64,000 bases of DNA, from contig JAHBBC010000014.1 of the NCBI GenBank assembly GCA_019915015.1, forward strand, positions 1,488,001 to 1,552,000. The letters run 5' to 3'. Every line of letters starts with the position of its first letter. The stretch's first letter is position 1. The notes beneath the pieces are model-generated. The model made no database searches. It was given only the letters and a program-made list of their open reading frames with translations, and had not been told where the DNA came from. This DNA comes from Auriscalpium vulgare. Its lineage: Eukaryota > Basidiomycota > Agaricomycetes > Russulales > Auriscalpiaceae. Of this stretch, positions 33,734 to 44,460 are shown one piece after another. The position numbers and the translations under genes are program-made.

Positions 33734-36124
33734 TCACGCTCGCAGACGCGATTGATTCAGGCTCGAACTGACTGAGCCTACGAAACCCCCAACCCGTCGA
33801 ACCGCCTCGGCACACACGCCTTCACCTGGGAGCGACATCCCCGCGCGCCGCAACCCCACCCCATGAAGGCCGGCACCCACGAGCCCGAGCACGCCCAACC
33901 ACCACAGCACGCTCTTCACCTTGCGCCGGCGCTCCCACGCGGCCTTGCCTTTCCCCGTGAGCGTGTAGTCGCCCCAGCGCGGCGCGCGCAACCACCACCA
34001 GAACAACGCCACCGGCCCAGGAAACACGCTGAAGATCCTTCCCTGTGCGCCCACGCGGTACCACGACGCGCACTGCGTCCACACCGACGCATCGAGCCGC
34101 CGCTGGAGGTCCGAGTTGTACGCGTCGCTGGCCGCGGCGGTTGGCTCGAAGCTCGCGAGATCTCCGGAGAGAACAGGCTTCATAAGCTGGAGAGCGTAAT
34201 TGATCTGTGGAAGGAGCTGTGAGCGGATGTGTGGGGAAGGTACGCAGCGGGGCGTACCTGAGTTTCCTCGGTGAAGATCACAGAGGCGTGGCCAGTGGCG
34301 GTGTTCGGACCTGGCTCGCCTGATAAGCAGCAGCAGGCTGGCAAGGTTGGAGGAACGAACGCACCTTCAATGATGATAAAATTCGGGAAAGTAGGAAGGG
34401 TGGTGCCGAGATACGCTGCAGGGCCGCCGTGGCGCTCCCAATACTCATTTACCGTCTCTGAGTGGGTGTTCTTGATTGTGACGGGGAATTTCTCCTACGA
34501 CATGGTGAACACATAGTCAAAAACGCAGCTGGCTGTAGAACTGACAGTGACGAAGCCAGTCGCGTAGATGATCACATCAAACGGAACCTCTTCGCCTGTG
34601 GGACGAAGGTTGACAATGCTGCTCGCATTACTAAGGTAGAAGGCGTACCTGTCTTCAAGCGCAATCCATTCTCTGTAACGGCGGCGATGCCGTCCCAATT
34701 CTGGCTCACATTCGGCCTATGTAAACTGGCCAGGTAGTTCGTGTCTCTAACAAGCCGCTTGCATCCAGGAGCTTGAGACAGGACGCGTCAACAACACGCG
34801 AAGAGAAGCGGTGAGTATGAAAGAGACTCACGATACGTCGGTATGATCTTGTCGTGATACTCCTTCGGAGCTCTTTGCTTGATGTACTTCGTTTGCGACT
34901 CGACAAAAGTCAGCAGAATCCAAGCCCGAATAAGCACTCGCAACACACTTTGGCAAGACCGCGGGTCAGGAAATTGGTCTTGCCTCGGAAAAGTAGAAAA
35001 CGTATGTCATACTGTGCAAGAGACATTCAGATCTGAGTAGTTCATGGCAGAAAGGCTGTCTAACCTGGAACATGATCTTGTTACGGTGTAGGCGCATGGC
35101 AAAGGGGATATGCGTAAAGATCCATTTAGACAGTTCGGGATACGCGGGAATATCCTAGATGAAGTTGTCAGGTGCTACACCAGGTGGGCGAGGAGGGGAG
35201 ACATACCCCGGGACAAGCCACATGGGCGTGCGGCAAAAATTGACGACATTCACGGCCGGGTCTTCAGAGATTACGGGCACCAGCTGAGTTCTGCATATAC
35301 GTAGGCAATGCTTCGTGAGTTAGACAGTGATGAGACCTACGCAGAGCAACCATTTCCAATCACGGCAACCCTCTTGGCATGCAGAACAACGTCGTGCCTC
35401 CACTGCGCTGAATGAAATGTCTCGCCCTTAAAGTCATCCGCTCCTGCGATCGACGAGATATGTGGTTGCGAGAGCGGCCCGACGGCAGATATCAGGATTT
35501 TCGCCGTGGTCGTGGTCTTCTTGCCAGTTTTGAAGTTCTCCGTGACAATCTGCCAGAGGCTGATCGAAGAATCCCAGTTGGCAGATATGACTGCGGTGTC
35601 GAACAAGCAGTGAGCACGTAAGGCATATTTCTCTGTGATGTCGAGGAGGTATTGCTGAATCTCGGCTTGCGAGCCGTGCGAGCGCTTCCAGTCAGATTTT
35701 AGGTCCGTTGAGTACGAGTACCAGTGTATTGGGACGTCCGATCCGCATCCCTGAGCAGGTATGAGCAACGAAACCTGTCACAGAAAGGCGTGCTGACAGG
35801 GTAGGTGTTGTCCTAATAGATGACGTAAGCTCGGCAGAGTAGGGGCATGCAATGTTGCACTGCGTACCCGCCATGTTCCACCTATCTCTGAGGCCTTCTC
35901 AAATATCTGCAGAACACCAGTCAGTAATTACCAGGGACGATGATCGAGGAAACTATGCTCACGACGAAGTCTTCGTACCCCCATTGACGCTTCAAGGCAA
36001 TGCCAACACCAAGACCCCCAAAGCTGGCCAATCGATGTGAGTCGCACAGAACTGCAGGATTGTGGAATGCAATGATGGATTACCCTGCGCCGATGACAGC
36101 AACACCTACAGAGTCTGATTTCAT
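33734..36124 (-). CDS. FAD-dependent Baeyer-Villiger/flavin-containing monooxygenase
   Basis: ATG at 36124-36122 gives [14 protein letters not shown], joined across an intron to [15 protein letters not shown], the FAD-binding GxGxx[14 protein letters not shown] follows, then a 15-base exon coding DNTYP, then [14 protein letters not shown]. The second Rossmann motif is [17 protein letters not shown]. Later blocks are [26 protein letters not shown] (the ATG motif), [16 protein letters not shown] and [16 protein letters not shown]. The long C-terminus starts [14 protein letters not shown] and contains a hydrophobic segment near the end ([15 protein letters not shown]) that may anchor the enzyme in a membrane. 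The family inserts oxygen into ketones or hydroxylates heteroatoms with NADPH. At the VPG/DIPAYP junction the donor is out of phase unless the CCCC run at 35206-35209 has one more base. Exon order is otherwise clean. Confidence 0.87.
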
Positions 36125-36579
36125 GTCAACAGAGGGAGTAACGGGGAAAGATGTGCGTCGTGACCAGGTCGTGACGGTGTCTTGTAGTAGCTGCGCTCAA
36201 AACCCCTCATGCACCATCTATCTGATATATATAGGAGCTCGGCTGTATACCAACAGCCTTCATGAGAATTCGAAGTTCGATTTGGCCTGTGCGCGGAGGT
36301 GCGCGGGCGCGGGAAGTCGCATGTGGGTAAGCCGGATTTACGCGCATCCCGTCATATCAAGCTGTCAATCGTAATACTCTGCCCGAGCCTCGAATGGAAG
36401 GTGAAAACATTTCGCGAGTAGTACTCTGAAACTCGCCAGCACGGATTGCTTTCGCACTTAGTCTCTTGAACTTACGCACAGAAGTTAAGACATGTCTGAG
36501 ACATGCCAACTCAGCTTGCTCGAGAAATTTGACAACTATGACTTGCGGGGGATACTGTACACGTCTGCAAACATCATAT
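36125..36579. other. Intergenic spacer between tandem minus-strand genes
   Basis: 455 bases. It should carry the monooxygenase promoter and the end of the BTB gene; no coding sequence recognised. Confidence 0.4.
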
Positions 36580-37800
36580 TCACTCGCATAAGGGCAATGG
36601 CACCTGTATATAATAGTCGGTCATCATCAATAGCCAATAACAGGTACAACAGACCTTCCCAATGATCACCTTCAGCTCCCTCGCGACAATCTCGTCGACC
36701 ATAACGAAAAACTTGTGCCAATCGCGCGTCTTGCGGCAGTGCTGGCACGGCACCGGCATGAGCTTCACGCCCTCGAGCGTGTCCTGGAACGGGCGCACGA
36801 CGAGCGCGTCCTCGACCTTCTTCAAGTACTCCCACACTGTGTTCGGCGCGTAGTACGTAAAAATGCGGTACGTGCCAAGCGGCTGCGAGACCCAGCAGTG
36901 CTTGCACTGCGGGAACGGGGAGATGAAGTCCTGCATGCGGTCCGAGTGGTCCAGGAACGGCTTTGTGCTCGGCTGGAAGAGCCAAGAGCGGCGCGCCATC
37001 ATGTCGCGCACCGCGCGACTGCAGCGCACTTGGTACATGACGAGCTGCGTCGCCGCGGCAGCATAACACTGCGCAGATGGCCAGGCGGTGCCGGGCGTCG
37101 AAATTTGCGCGTTGGGAAGAGTCTTGACTGTGCAGGGGACCTCCCCACGGGAGTAGGCGTCAAAAACAGACTGCGCATAGCGCGCGACCGTAGCGGCTAC
37201 GAGCTCGTCGAACTGGGGGAGATGCGCAGCGGGGACCCCACGCCGGCACGTTTCGTAGTGGCGGATAAGGTCGGACTCTGCGACAGGGGTTGTGGGGAAT
37301 GAGTCGTCAGACGCGGAGAAGTCCACGAGCGGCCGCTTTAGCGAGGCAACGGCCGCCTGCGCTGCTACCCCGCGCAGACCATACGTCGACGCTACATCGA
37401 ATGCGCCCCACGGGTCCTGTTGCACGAGCGCAGCAAGCGCCTGCTCGATATGTCGATCCATCGTGCCAATAACGTACTTGCGCGAGACCTCGAGGAACGC
37501 GCGGATATCCTCGAGGCTTTGCACGTCCGGGGAGACGACGGGGTAGCACCACCTAAGGACGAGTTCGAGGGCGCGTGCGTTCTCGGTGACGGGCACGATG
37601 GGGACGCCCTCGTCGGCGGGCTGCGGGAGGGAGAACATGTCCGCAAAGACAGATGAGGCGAGGCGCAGGATGACTTTGTGCGCGCGGTAGTCGACGCCGT
37701 CGCACGTGCGGAGGATGATGTCGGCGTCGGCGCTGTTGAATGGCGCGCCCGCGTCCTTGGGCTTGGGTGGTGCAGTGGGGGCAGATGAGGCTGGCGACAT
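36580..37800 (-). CDS. BTB/POZ domain protein
   Basis: A nearly intronless frame of 406 residues starting MSPASSAPTAPPKPKDAG. Residues 22-125 form a BTB fold: FNSADADIILRTCDGVDYRAHKVIL, then VFADMFSLPQ, and the helix around ALELVLRWCYP. The remainder (about 280 residues) is a helical and Cys-rich C-terminal region (QCKHCWVSQ, CQHCRKTRDW) typical of the large expanded families of BTB proteins in mushrooms, whose role is unknown. BTB domains dimerise or recruit Cullin-3, so a substrate-adaptor role is possible but unproven. A possible 54-base intron near 36,603-36,656 (gtctgt...tatacag) would remove residues VCCTCYW...YYIQ without changing frame or the VPLPLCE end. Nuclear or cytosolic; no targeting signal seen. 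Confidence 0.85.
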   Translation of the reverse strand: MSPASSAPTAPPKPKDAGAPFNSADADIILRTCDGVDYRAHKVILRLASSVFADMFSLPQPADEGVPIVPVTENARALELVLRWCYPVVSPDVQSLEDIRAFLEVSRKYVIGTMDRHIEQALAALVQQDPWGAFDVASTYGLRGVAAQAAVASLKRPLVDFSASDDSFPTTPVAESDLIRHYETCRRGVPAAHLPQFDELVAATVARYAQSVFDAYSRGEVPCTVKTLPNAQISTPGTAWPSAQCYAAAATQLVMYQVRCSRAVRDMMARRSWLFQPSTKPFLDHSDRMQDFISPFPQCKHCWVSQPLGTYRIFTYYAPNTVWEYLKKVEDALVVRPFQDTLEGVKLMPVPCQHCRKTRDWHKFFVMVDEIVARELKVIIGKVCCTCYWLLMMTDYYIQVPLPLCE

Positions 37801-38967
37801 GGACGCAGGAAAGACGACGGCGTTCGGGAAGGTGAATGCTCCCGGAAGCGAGTAAGTATGGGAGAGCCACCCCAGGCATCATCTCCCCTTTCTTTGTCCC
37901 GTGCACCCCGGGAATACCGCGCAGATAGACGCGCGGATGACAGATCGGTTTTCGGTCGTCTTTTGCGTAGCAGTGACTAGCAGTTCTGCTGGGCAGGCTT
38001 TGTCGCGGAAATTTCTTGCGGGAGGCGGGAGTGCCCTTGCATGTGTCCGTATACGAGGAGGCTGCGCGTTCAATATTCATGGTTGTCGGAGACCGGCGAT
38101 ACGGTATGCACTTCCAGCTACGGGCAGCTACACGTCAACGAAGAGGGTCACTGCCGGGGAGCCGTGGACAGACGGGTATCCTGACTGACAGCGATGAGCG
38201 ACACATGCACCGAGACAAATGCAGGGAAAGCGCACCGATCGCCAGCGAACTCTCCTCTACTCTCCTCTTTCATCCACTATTCCAAATGATATTGATCGCA
38301 TGCGCCAATTCAGACCGACAATATCCCTCTTGCATGGAATTGACGCAGAGTGAACGTTGTCCAGAGAGCATCAAGGACGAGGTGATTGTCTTCATTTGCC
38401 AACAATTGAGTGAGAGCAGGAGACAAAAGGTTCGGTTCCAAGCACCGTCATATTCGATATGCCGTCAGACTGAATGTCCAACAAGAGAACGGGTATACCG
38501 TTACTGGATGTGGGGAGGAGTGAAAAGAGGCATCCAGCGCGCGCGCGCCCGGTAAGCCCGGCACGATCGGCGCCAACACCTTGGGACAATTATCTGACCA
38601 CTGTCTATATGTCCAGCGTGGAGCGTATGCCGAAGTACAACAATGAGACCATTGTACAATCTACATGGCAACAACGGGGGAGCTCGGGCTGTCTGGGCTC
38701 CAACTCTGGAGACTCTGGGCCAGCCATTGTGATCTCAAGGCGGCGAAGTTCAACGTTGCATACGACCGGGACATTCACCTCGTCAATTAGACATTATGAA
38801 AACAGTATAGTAATACACCTTTATCCCAAAAATACAGTTGTTGCGCCATCACCCGCTCCCTCCGGCTGCTCCGGAGAATGTGTATAAGTAATCCACGTAT
38901 TGTCTGTCCGATTCGTCAATGTCCTCAATGACATGCGTATACTATGCGTATGCAGCGACACAATGGA
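37801..38967. other. Intergenic region, no gene recognised
   Basis: About 1.17 kb upstream of the BTB gene and downstream of the small hypothetical gene. Frames of 60-180 codons overlap on both strands with no motif. Confidence 0.4.
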
Positions 38968-39589
38968 TCAGTTCGTGGGGGGAAGCGATGCCGTCGAGCC
39001 GCGCCGAGAGTCCGAGGGCCGTGCGAGACGGTACGGGTGCATGCGGACGTTCGTCTTGGGGGCCTTGCGCAGGCGTTCTAGGCCAGCGCCGACGACCAAG
39101 AGCGGCTTGGTCGGGTCGACATTATCGAGCGGCCCGAGCATCGGCAGACTGTGCGTATACGGGGGATATACGAGCACGGCGTCTGCGTGGTCGATCGAAT
39201 CGGTGAGGACAATGCGGACCTTCGGGCCGTTGCGGGCGGTGCCCGTCGGGGCGGAGGGGAGCCGCGCGGAGGGCGGAGGCGATCCTGAGGATGACGGCGG
39301 TGGGGAGGCGGAGAGTCGTGATGCTACGGATGAGACGGAGGTTTGTCGTGCACGATGTTGCCATGTTGGAGGCGTCAGGACATTATTAATTGGCTGTACG
39401 ACGTCGATCAGACACGGCTCGCCGGAACCTATATGTGTATGTGCTCACTGATAGCTTGTGCTCATGACCGTCGTACATTTCATTGATGCCGGGAAGCTTC
39501 GCGGGTGAGCGACGGCCGGGCGCCGGAAGGCCGAGAGTGTGGAGGGGGGGAAGAGTGGGACGCTCGGAGAAGGGCGTGGGGGAAGACAT
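38968..39589 (-). CDS. Small hypothetical protein, Ser/Pro-rich
   Basis: ATG at 39589-39587 begins MSSPTPFSERPTLPPLHTLG. One intron with clean gtgagc and tacag boundaries (about 39397-39450) joins HEHKLS to PINNVLTPPTW in frame. The stop is at 38970-38968, giving about 190 residues. The N-terminal half is Ser/Pro-rich and disordered. The C-terminal half reads like a small globular domain: KVRIVLTDSIDHADAVLVYPP, LPMLGPLDNVDP, KPLLVVGAGLERL and NVRMHPYRL. I do not recognise the family; the strong frame and hydrophobic periodicity suggest a conserved basidiomycete protein. A longer frame upstream of the chosen ATG (to 39670) overlaps the likely leader and is not used. Function unknown. Confidence 0.65.
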
Positions 39590-40256
39590 TGCTACAGTGG
39601 TGGTGGAAGATTGCGTTGCAGAGGGAGGAGTATGTGATGATGTGATGTCCGAGACGAGTAGTCGATACAAGTGTGGGTGAAGATGATATAGGAGAGTGTG
39701 AGTGGGTGTCCGCCTGGGTCCCGAGGGCCTGCCTTTTATGAGATGAGAAGAGATGGGTATCTGAGACGGTGTTCCGGGTCAACTGGCAGAGGAGCTGAGG
39801 AGGATGGAGAAAGCACCGGTGATATGCGTGTATCTTTATACATGCCCGGAAAGGAGCGCGCCCTGGCAGGAGAATGAAGAGCGGGCTGGCTATAGTCCAT
39901 TGAGCAGACAGTGACTCTCCTGGGAGCCAGGGCGGGCAGCGCTGGCCCATTGTGCAAAGGCGAGCGTGACAAAAGAGACGCGCAGCATTGTCCGGCGGCC
40001 CGGCCCTGGCCAGTTCGCTTGGCGAGTTTGCAGTCGTCTCCCCAGTGTTGCGCAACGACAGCAGCGGTCTCCTCCCAGGCCTATTGTGAATGCTACTGCC
40101 ATAAGGAATGAAGGTCCAAGTTGTGGGCGTGCTGGACTTACGGACCCGGAGGCTAAACAACAACGGGGCAGCTTTGGTCGTGTTTGCACTCTCCCGATCA
40201 GGGAATGCCCTTTTGTCGCCCTCGCTTCTGGCTCTCGCTTCCCTGCACGAACAAAA
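39590..40256. other. Divergent promoter region
   Basis: About 670 bases between the small hypothetical gene (-) and RPC19 (+). The long minus-strand frame 39480-40163 overlaps the hypothetical gene out of frame and is taken as a shadow. Confidence 0.4.
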
Positions 40257-41150
40257 ATGACAGAGGCAACCCCCAAGATTCGAATTGTGAGTGCCTCGTC
40301 ACGCTCTCTGAAGGGCTTACTTTGACAGGGAAGTCTTCCGCCGCATACAATGTCGCTCCTGCGCCTTTTGTGTCTTCCAGATGAAGGGCGCCGAAGCAGA
40401 CTTGTCTGCCGCAACGTACCAGATCTTCAACGAGACACATACGTTAGGAAACGCACTCAGATGGATGATTATGAAGAAGTACGTCTAGGCTCCTGCTCGC
40501 TGAACAATATGCTCTGACGTATACCTAGCCCGAAGGTGGAATTCTGCGGATACAGGTGAGAAGTCGCGGCTTGATATTTCCCGCTCTATTATCCACCGGA
40601 AACTCGAACTGCGTATGCCATTATATTCTGCTCACCGCGTGTGTTGCTACCGCGGGCCCCATTGTTCCTTCCCGCGCCTCGTGATAGCTGCAGGCTTCGC
40701 GCGGAACGCCTAGACTGCCACGGAGCTCTGCCGTTCAAGCCATTCTCTTCGGACGCGTGGTGCATACGCTTGCTTTGTCCAGCGCTTTGGCTTTGGGTAT
40801 GCGCTCGGCTAATCATGTGGACCTACTTGCGCAAACAACCGGGTCTTCGACGCTCGCACTTCTCCGAGCTCTTTTGTTCAGCCCTCACCTCCGTTCACAG
40901 CGCACCCCACCCCTCCGAAAATCTCATTCAGCTGCGAATACAGATGTATGGTACGCACCGCCTCTCTCTTACCCCCTTCACGCATATCTTCTGAACACAA
41001 CACGCACATCCCGTGTTAGATGGCCTGTCATCGCTGACGGCCCTGTTGACCGCATTGAGTGACTTGGACTCGCTGTTTGAGAGCATTGAGAAGGCGTATG
41101 AGGCGAGTCTGCGGGACGACACTTATGTGAGGTGGGACGAGAAGAGTTGA
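40257..41150 (+). CDS. RPC19: DNA-directed RNA polymerases I and III subunit AC19
   Basis: Five exons (40257-40286, 40381-40478, 40529-40555, 40901-40950, 41020-41150) total 336 bases, 111 residues. After MTEATPKIRI, the second exon gives TYQIFNETHTLGNALRWMIMK. A 27-base exon gives NPKVEFCGYS and the next APHPSENLIQLRIQMY. THTLGNALR, VEFCGY and HPSE are the signature of AC19, the RpoA-like small subunit that pairs with AC40 to seed assembly of RNA polymerases I and III. The C-terminal exon is a helix typical of the family. The intron before APHPSE is long for this genome (345 bases). Nuclear and essential in yeast. Slightly shorter than the yeast protein because the acidic N-terminal extension is missing. 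Confidence 0.93.
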
Positions 41151-42025
41151 ACAATTGCGGGCAAAAGTATTTGTAGATCTAGCTATCTAGGTGCGTATCT
41201 TTACCTCTAGGTGCCTCCTTATACTCATGGTGCTCTCTTGATGGCTAGGTATGATAGCGACCTTAATGTATCCACAACATACGCGCAGTAGACCGGTCTA
41301 CCATCATTCCCAACTGCCGGTAAACTAATCTACAGCCGGACCGATCGACCTCAGCTGCGTCCACCTGCTAACACTATAGAGCCATAGCAAGCCTGGACAG
41401 TTGACACCGGCCCGCCAGGACACGTGCTCACCGTCCATGCTGGAGTGACTCCGAGGCACGCCGCGCGATGCTTAGCTTTACAGCAGACAACGCCACAGCT
41501 TTCGTGGCGCCGCTCGTTCGGGACATTCGTCTCAACCGCTCCCGGCCTGCAGATGATGTTCTTCTAAAATATCCGAGCCAGGGCCGGCAATTCCTGCGAG
41601 AAAAAACCGCCGTCTTACGACTAGTGCAGCGAGGCTCCACCTTCGCGATGCAAGACTGGGACCCTCGTGCTCTGCTCTGCTCTGAAATACGGCCACCCTA
41701 CGTCCATACCGTCCGACCCACACACCGTCCGCGACCTGGTGACCGTCTCCCCCGTCACCCTGGCTGCCTCAACTGCTCGCAGGGCATACATACAGGGTCC
41801 TTCGTCCTGTTGTAGCTCAATGCCTGCCACCACATGATGCAACTACGTTCTGTCGGATGAGATCGAAGGTGCGCGTGTAAGACGGGTATCAGCGTGACCT
41901 TCGACAATTGATTCTTGCTTCGCTGGCAGCCCGGGGTCGCCGATCCTAGCGGAGCCGGAGAGGAGCTCGTTGAATATAAGATGGTGAAAATGGGAGGTCC
42001 TATGTTTTCGCTGACGCGGACGAAA
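41151..42025. other. Intergenic region, no gene recognised
   Basis: About 875 bases upstream of the alpha-galactosidase. A plus-strand 115-codon frame (41468-41815) has no motif and is antisense to other open frames. Probably promoter. Confidence 0.4.
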
Positions 42026-44334
42026 ATGAAACCGTTTTCTTCCCTCTCCGGTTCAATTGGGTTCCTGTGCTGCCTGGGGCTAGTGCATGGTCTTAGCAAT
42101 GGCGTCGCCAGGTTGCCAGGTATGCTGCTTCGCGTATCGTCTGGCTTCATGTCGAGCTCATGAATAGAAATTGCGGCATCTCAGCGCTGGCCTACAACAG
42201 TAAGTTTTGAGCGACTTCGCAGATACTCTGCTTGAACTTAAGTTCTCTGCAGCATGGAACGCATACCAGGTGACTCACGCACGTTCTCTGTCCGTCTATG
42301 ACTAACCAGACTGAAATTATCAGTGCGACATCGATGAAGACCTCATTATCACGACCGCAAAGCTCATGAAGTCCTTGGGGCTTCAGGTACCGTTTCGTTC
42401 TCTCGAGCATCGTGCGCCAAGTCCTGACTAGTTGTTATAGGCGGCTGGCTATGAGTATGTCAACATCGATGACTGCTGGGCCGAGAAAAACAGAAGCTCC
42501 ACTGGGGAGCTCGTGGCAGGTGTGTATTGGTCTGTTTACCTACGCCTATGATACTGATTGAATTCGCTCATATCTAGACACGACTCGGTTCAAGAGCGGC
42601 ATGAAAAACCTGACGGATCAAATTCATGGTCTTGGGTTGTGAGTAGAGACACATTTCTGACGTTTTGCGAGTTGCTCAATCAACAATGTTCTCCAGCAAG
42701 GCCGGAATAGTATGCTCTCGCTCATCTTCCTTACTATGAATAATCGTGACGCTTGCTTAAGTATAGCGATTCCGGCTGGTTCACCTGCGCAGGGTACCCT
42801 GGCTCTTTCGATCACGAAGCTCAAGATGCGGAAACGCTTTTCGGGAAGTGGGGCTTCGATTACTTGAAGTACGACAACTGCGCTAGTACGTGCTTAACTG
42901 GTCTAGCCGGCCTTCAACTCAAGCCCCACAAACTTCGTTAGTTCCGTTCGACGATATCACGCGTCAGGGCATTGTCGGGAGTAAGCGACGATCGAAGTGG
43001 TGAAGTAAATATATGCTGATGTCGCTTTGATCCCCGGAAAGAGTACGCGCAAATGTCGACGGCCTTGGCGAACTTTGCGAAGACGGGCAAAACGATAGTC
43101 TTCTCCCTCTGCGAATGGGGATGGGTGAGTACATTGACTAGCGTATGGAACACACTGACCAAGATATCCGATTGCAGAGCCAAGTTTGGCTGTAAGTGGC
43201 ACTTTTTCTCGCATATCCGACACGTAGCTTAGTAGAACCCGTTAGGTGGGGGGCGACGCTTGGACACAGCTGGCGGGTACGTGCTTTACAGCGGTGATAT
43301 AGCCATCGTGCTGTCGCTGAGCCCTTATACATAGACCACCGGCGACATTGGCCCAAATTGGCCATCCCTGGCGGCGATTATCAACTTGTACGGCGAGGTT
43401 TGATATATTTGAAATTAGGCGCCTCCCTGATACGTATCTACAGCAACTCCTTCATTACACAGGCGACGAATTTCTACGGCCGCAACGATCTCGACATGCT
43501 ACAGCTGTAAGCCCATCGTCTTTGCGCGAGTTGTGCAGCGCCTGATTGGCGCTGTCTGTTTCCAGTGGTAACGGCGGCCTTACATTTGACGAAGCGAAGT
43601 CTCACTTCACCGCCTGGGCACTCATGAAGTCGCCTCTTATAATCGGGACGAATGTACGGACGCGACTCTAGCTGCAAGATGCACATCGCTTACTTATATA
43701 ACCCATGTAGCTCTCCGCCATAACACCTGACATCCTCGGCATTTTGACCAATCACGAGATCCTCGCGATCAACCAGGACCCCGTTGAAGCCGCCAGCGTT
43801 TCGCCCTTCCGCTGGGGAGTCAATGTGAGTTCTCGAGCAACATCTAGGGGTCACGTTACTTAGTGCCCGTTAGCCCGATTGGACGAGCAACGATACTCAC
43901 CCCGCGCAATATTGGAGTGGCCCAAGCCAGAGCGGCACCGTCTTTATGCTCGTGCGTCTGATCAGAACATTGGCTCCGAAGGCGTGACTGAACACACCGA
44001 CAGCTGAACACCCTCGACGAGCCGTCTGACATGTTTTTCAATCTGACCGAGTCGCCTTGGATTCGCGCAGGCAGGCAATACTCCGTGCGCGTACGCTATC
44101 GTCATTGTGTCATTGCCACTTGCATGATGAGACTCACTTCGACATTGCTAGGATCTCTGGACGCACACAGACAACGGAACTGCAGTCAGGAACTTCACTG
44201 CGCACGCGGTCCCGACGCATGGCGTCGTCGCGCTGCTGCTCAAGGATGCCGGTAATGAGCCAAATGGTATCTTCCCTCAGTGTGCGGTCTGGTGGCAGTG
44301 TACGGCGGAAGATGGTACCCGGGTTGGCGGTTGA
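42026..44334 (+). CDS. Secreted alpha-galactosidase, glycoside hydrolase family 27
   Basis: ATG at 42026 starts a signal peptide ([22 protein letters not shown]). About 16 short exons join. Landmarks are [27 protein letters not shown], then [27 protein letters not shown] carries the catalytic Asp nucleophile, followed by [20 protein letters not shown] (acid/base Asp), [27 protein letters not shown] and [14 protein letters not shown]. This is the GH27 pattern. The enzyme releases alpha-linked galactose from galactomannan, raffinose-type sugars or galactolipids outside the cell, consistent with a wood- or litter-decaying life style. The C-terminal beta-domain ends [15 protein letters not shown] before TGA at 44332-44334. 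No carbohydrate-binding module is attached. Family assignment is firm; the exact exon 10-12 boundaries are less so. Confidence 0.92.
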
Positions 44335-44460
44335 GGTCGAGTTGCCTGACGGGTCGCAAAAAGAAAGGGATTGATCGAGTTTGCTATGGTTTGTACTTGT
44401 GCTTGTGCGGGAACGAAACACGTTGGCCTCGAAAGCTGTTCGCAACTGCGTGACTACAAG

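Noticed and set aside
40556..40900. Hidden small gene in the 345-base RPC19 intron
   Set aside because: Frames on both strands lack motifs, and the canonical GYS-APHPSE junction is restored by splicing out the whole interval.
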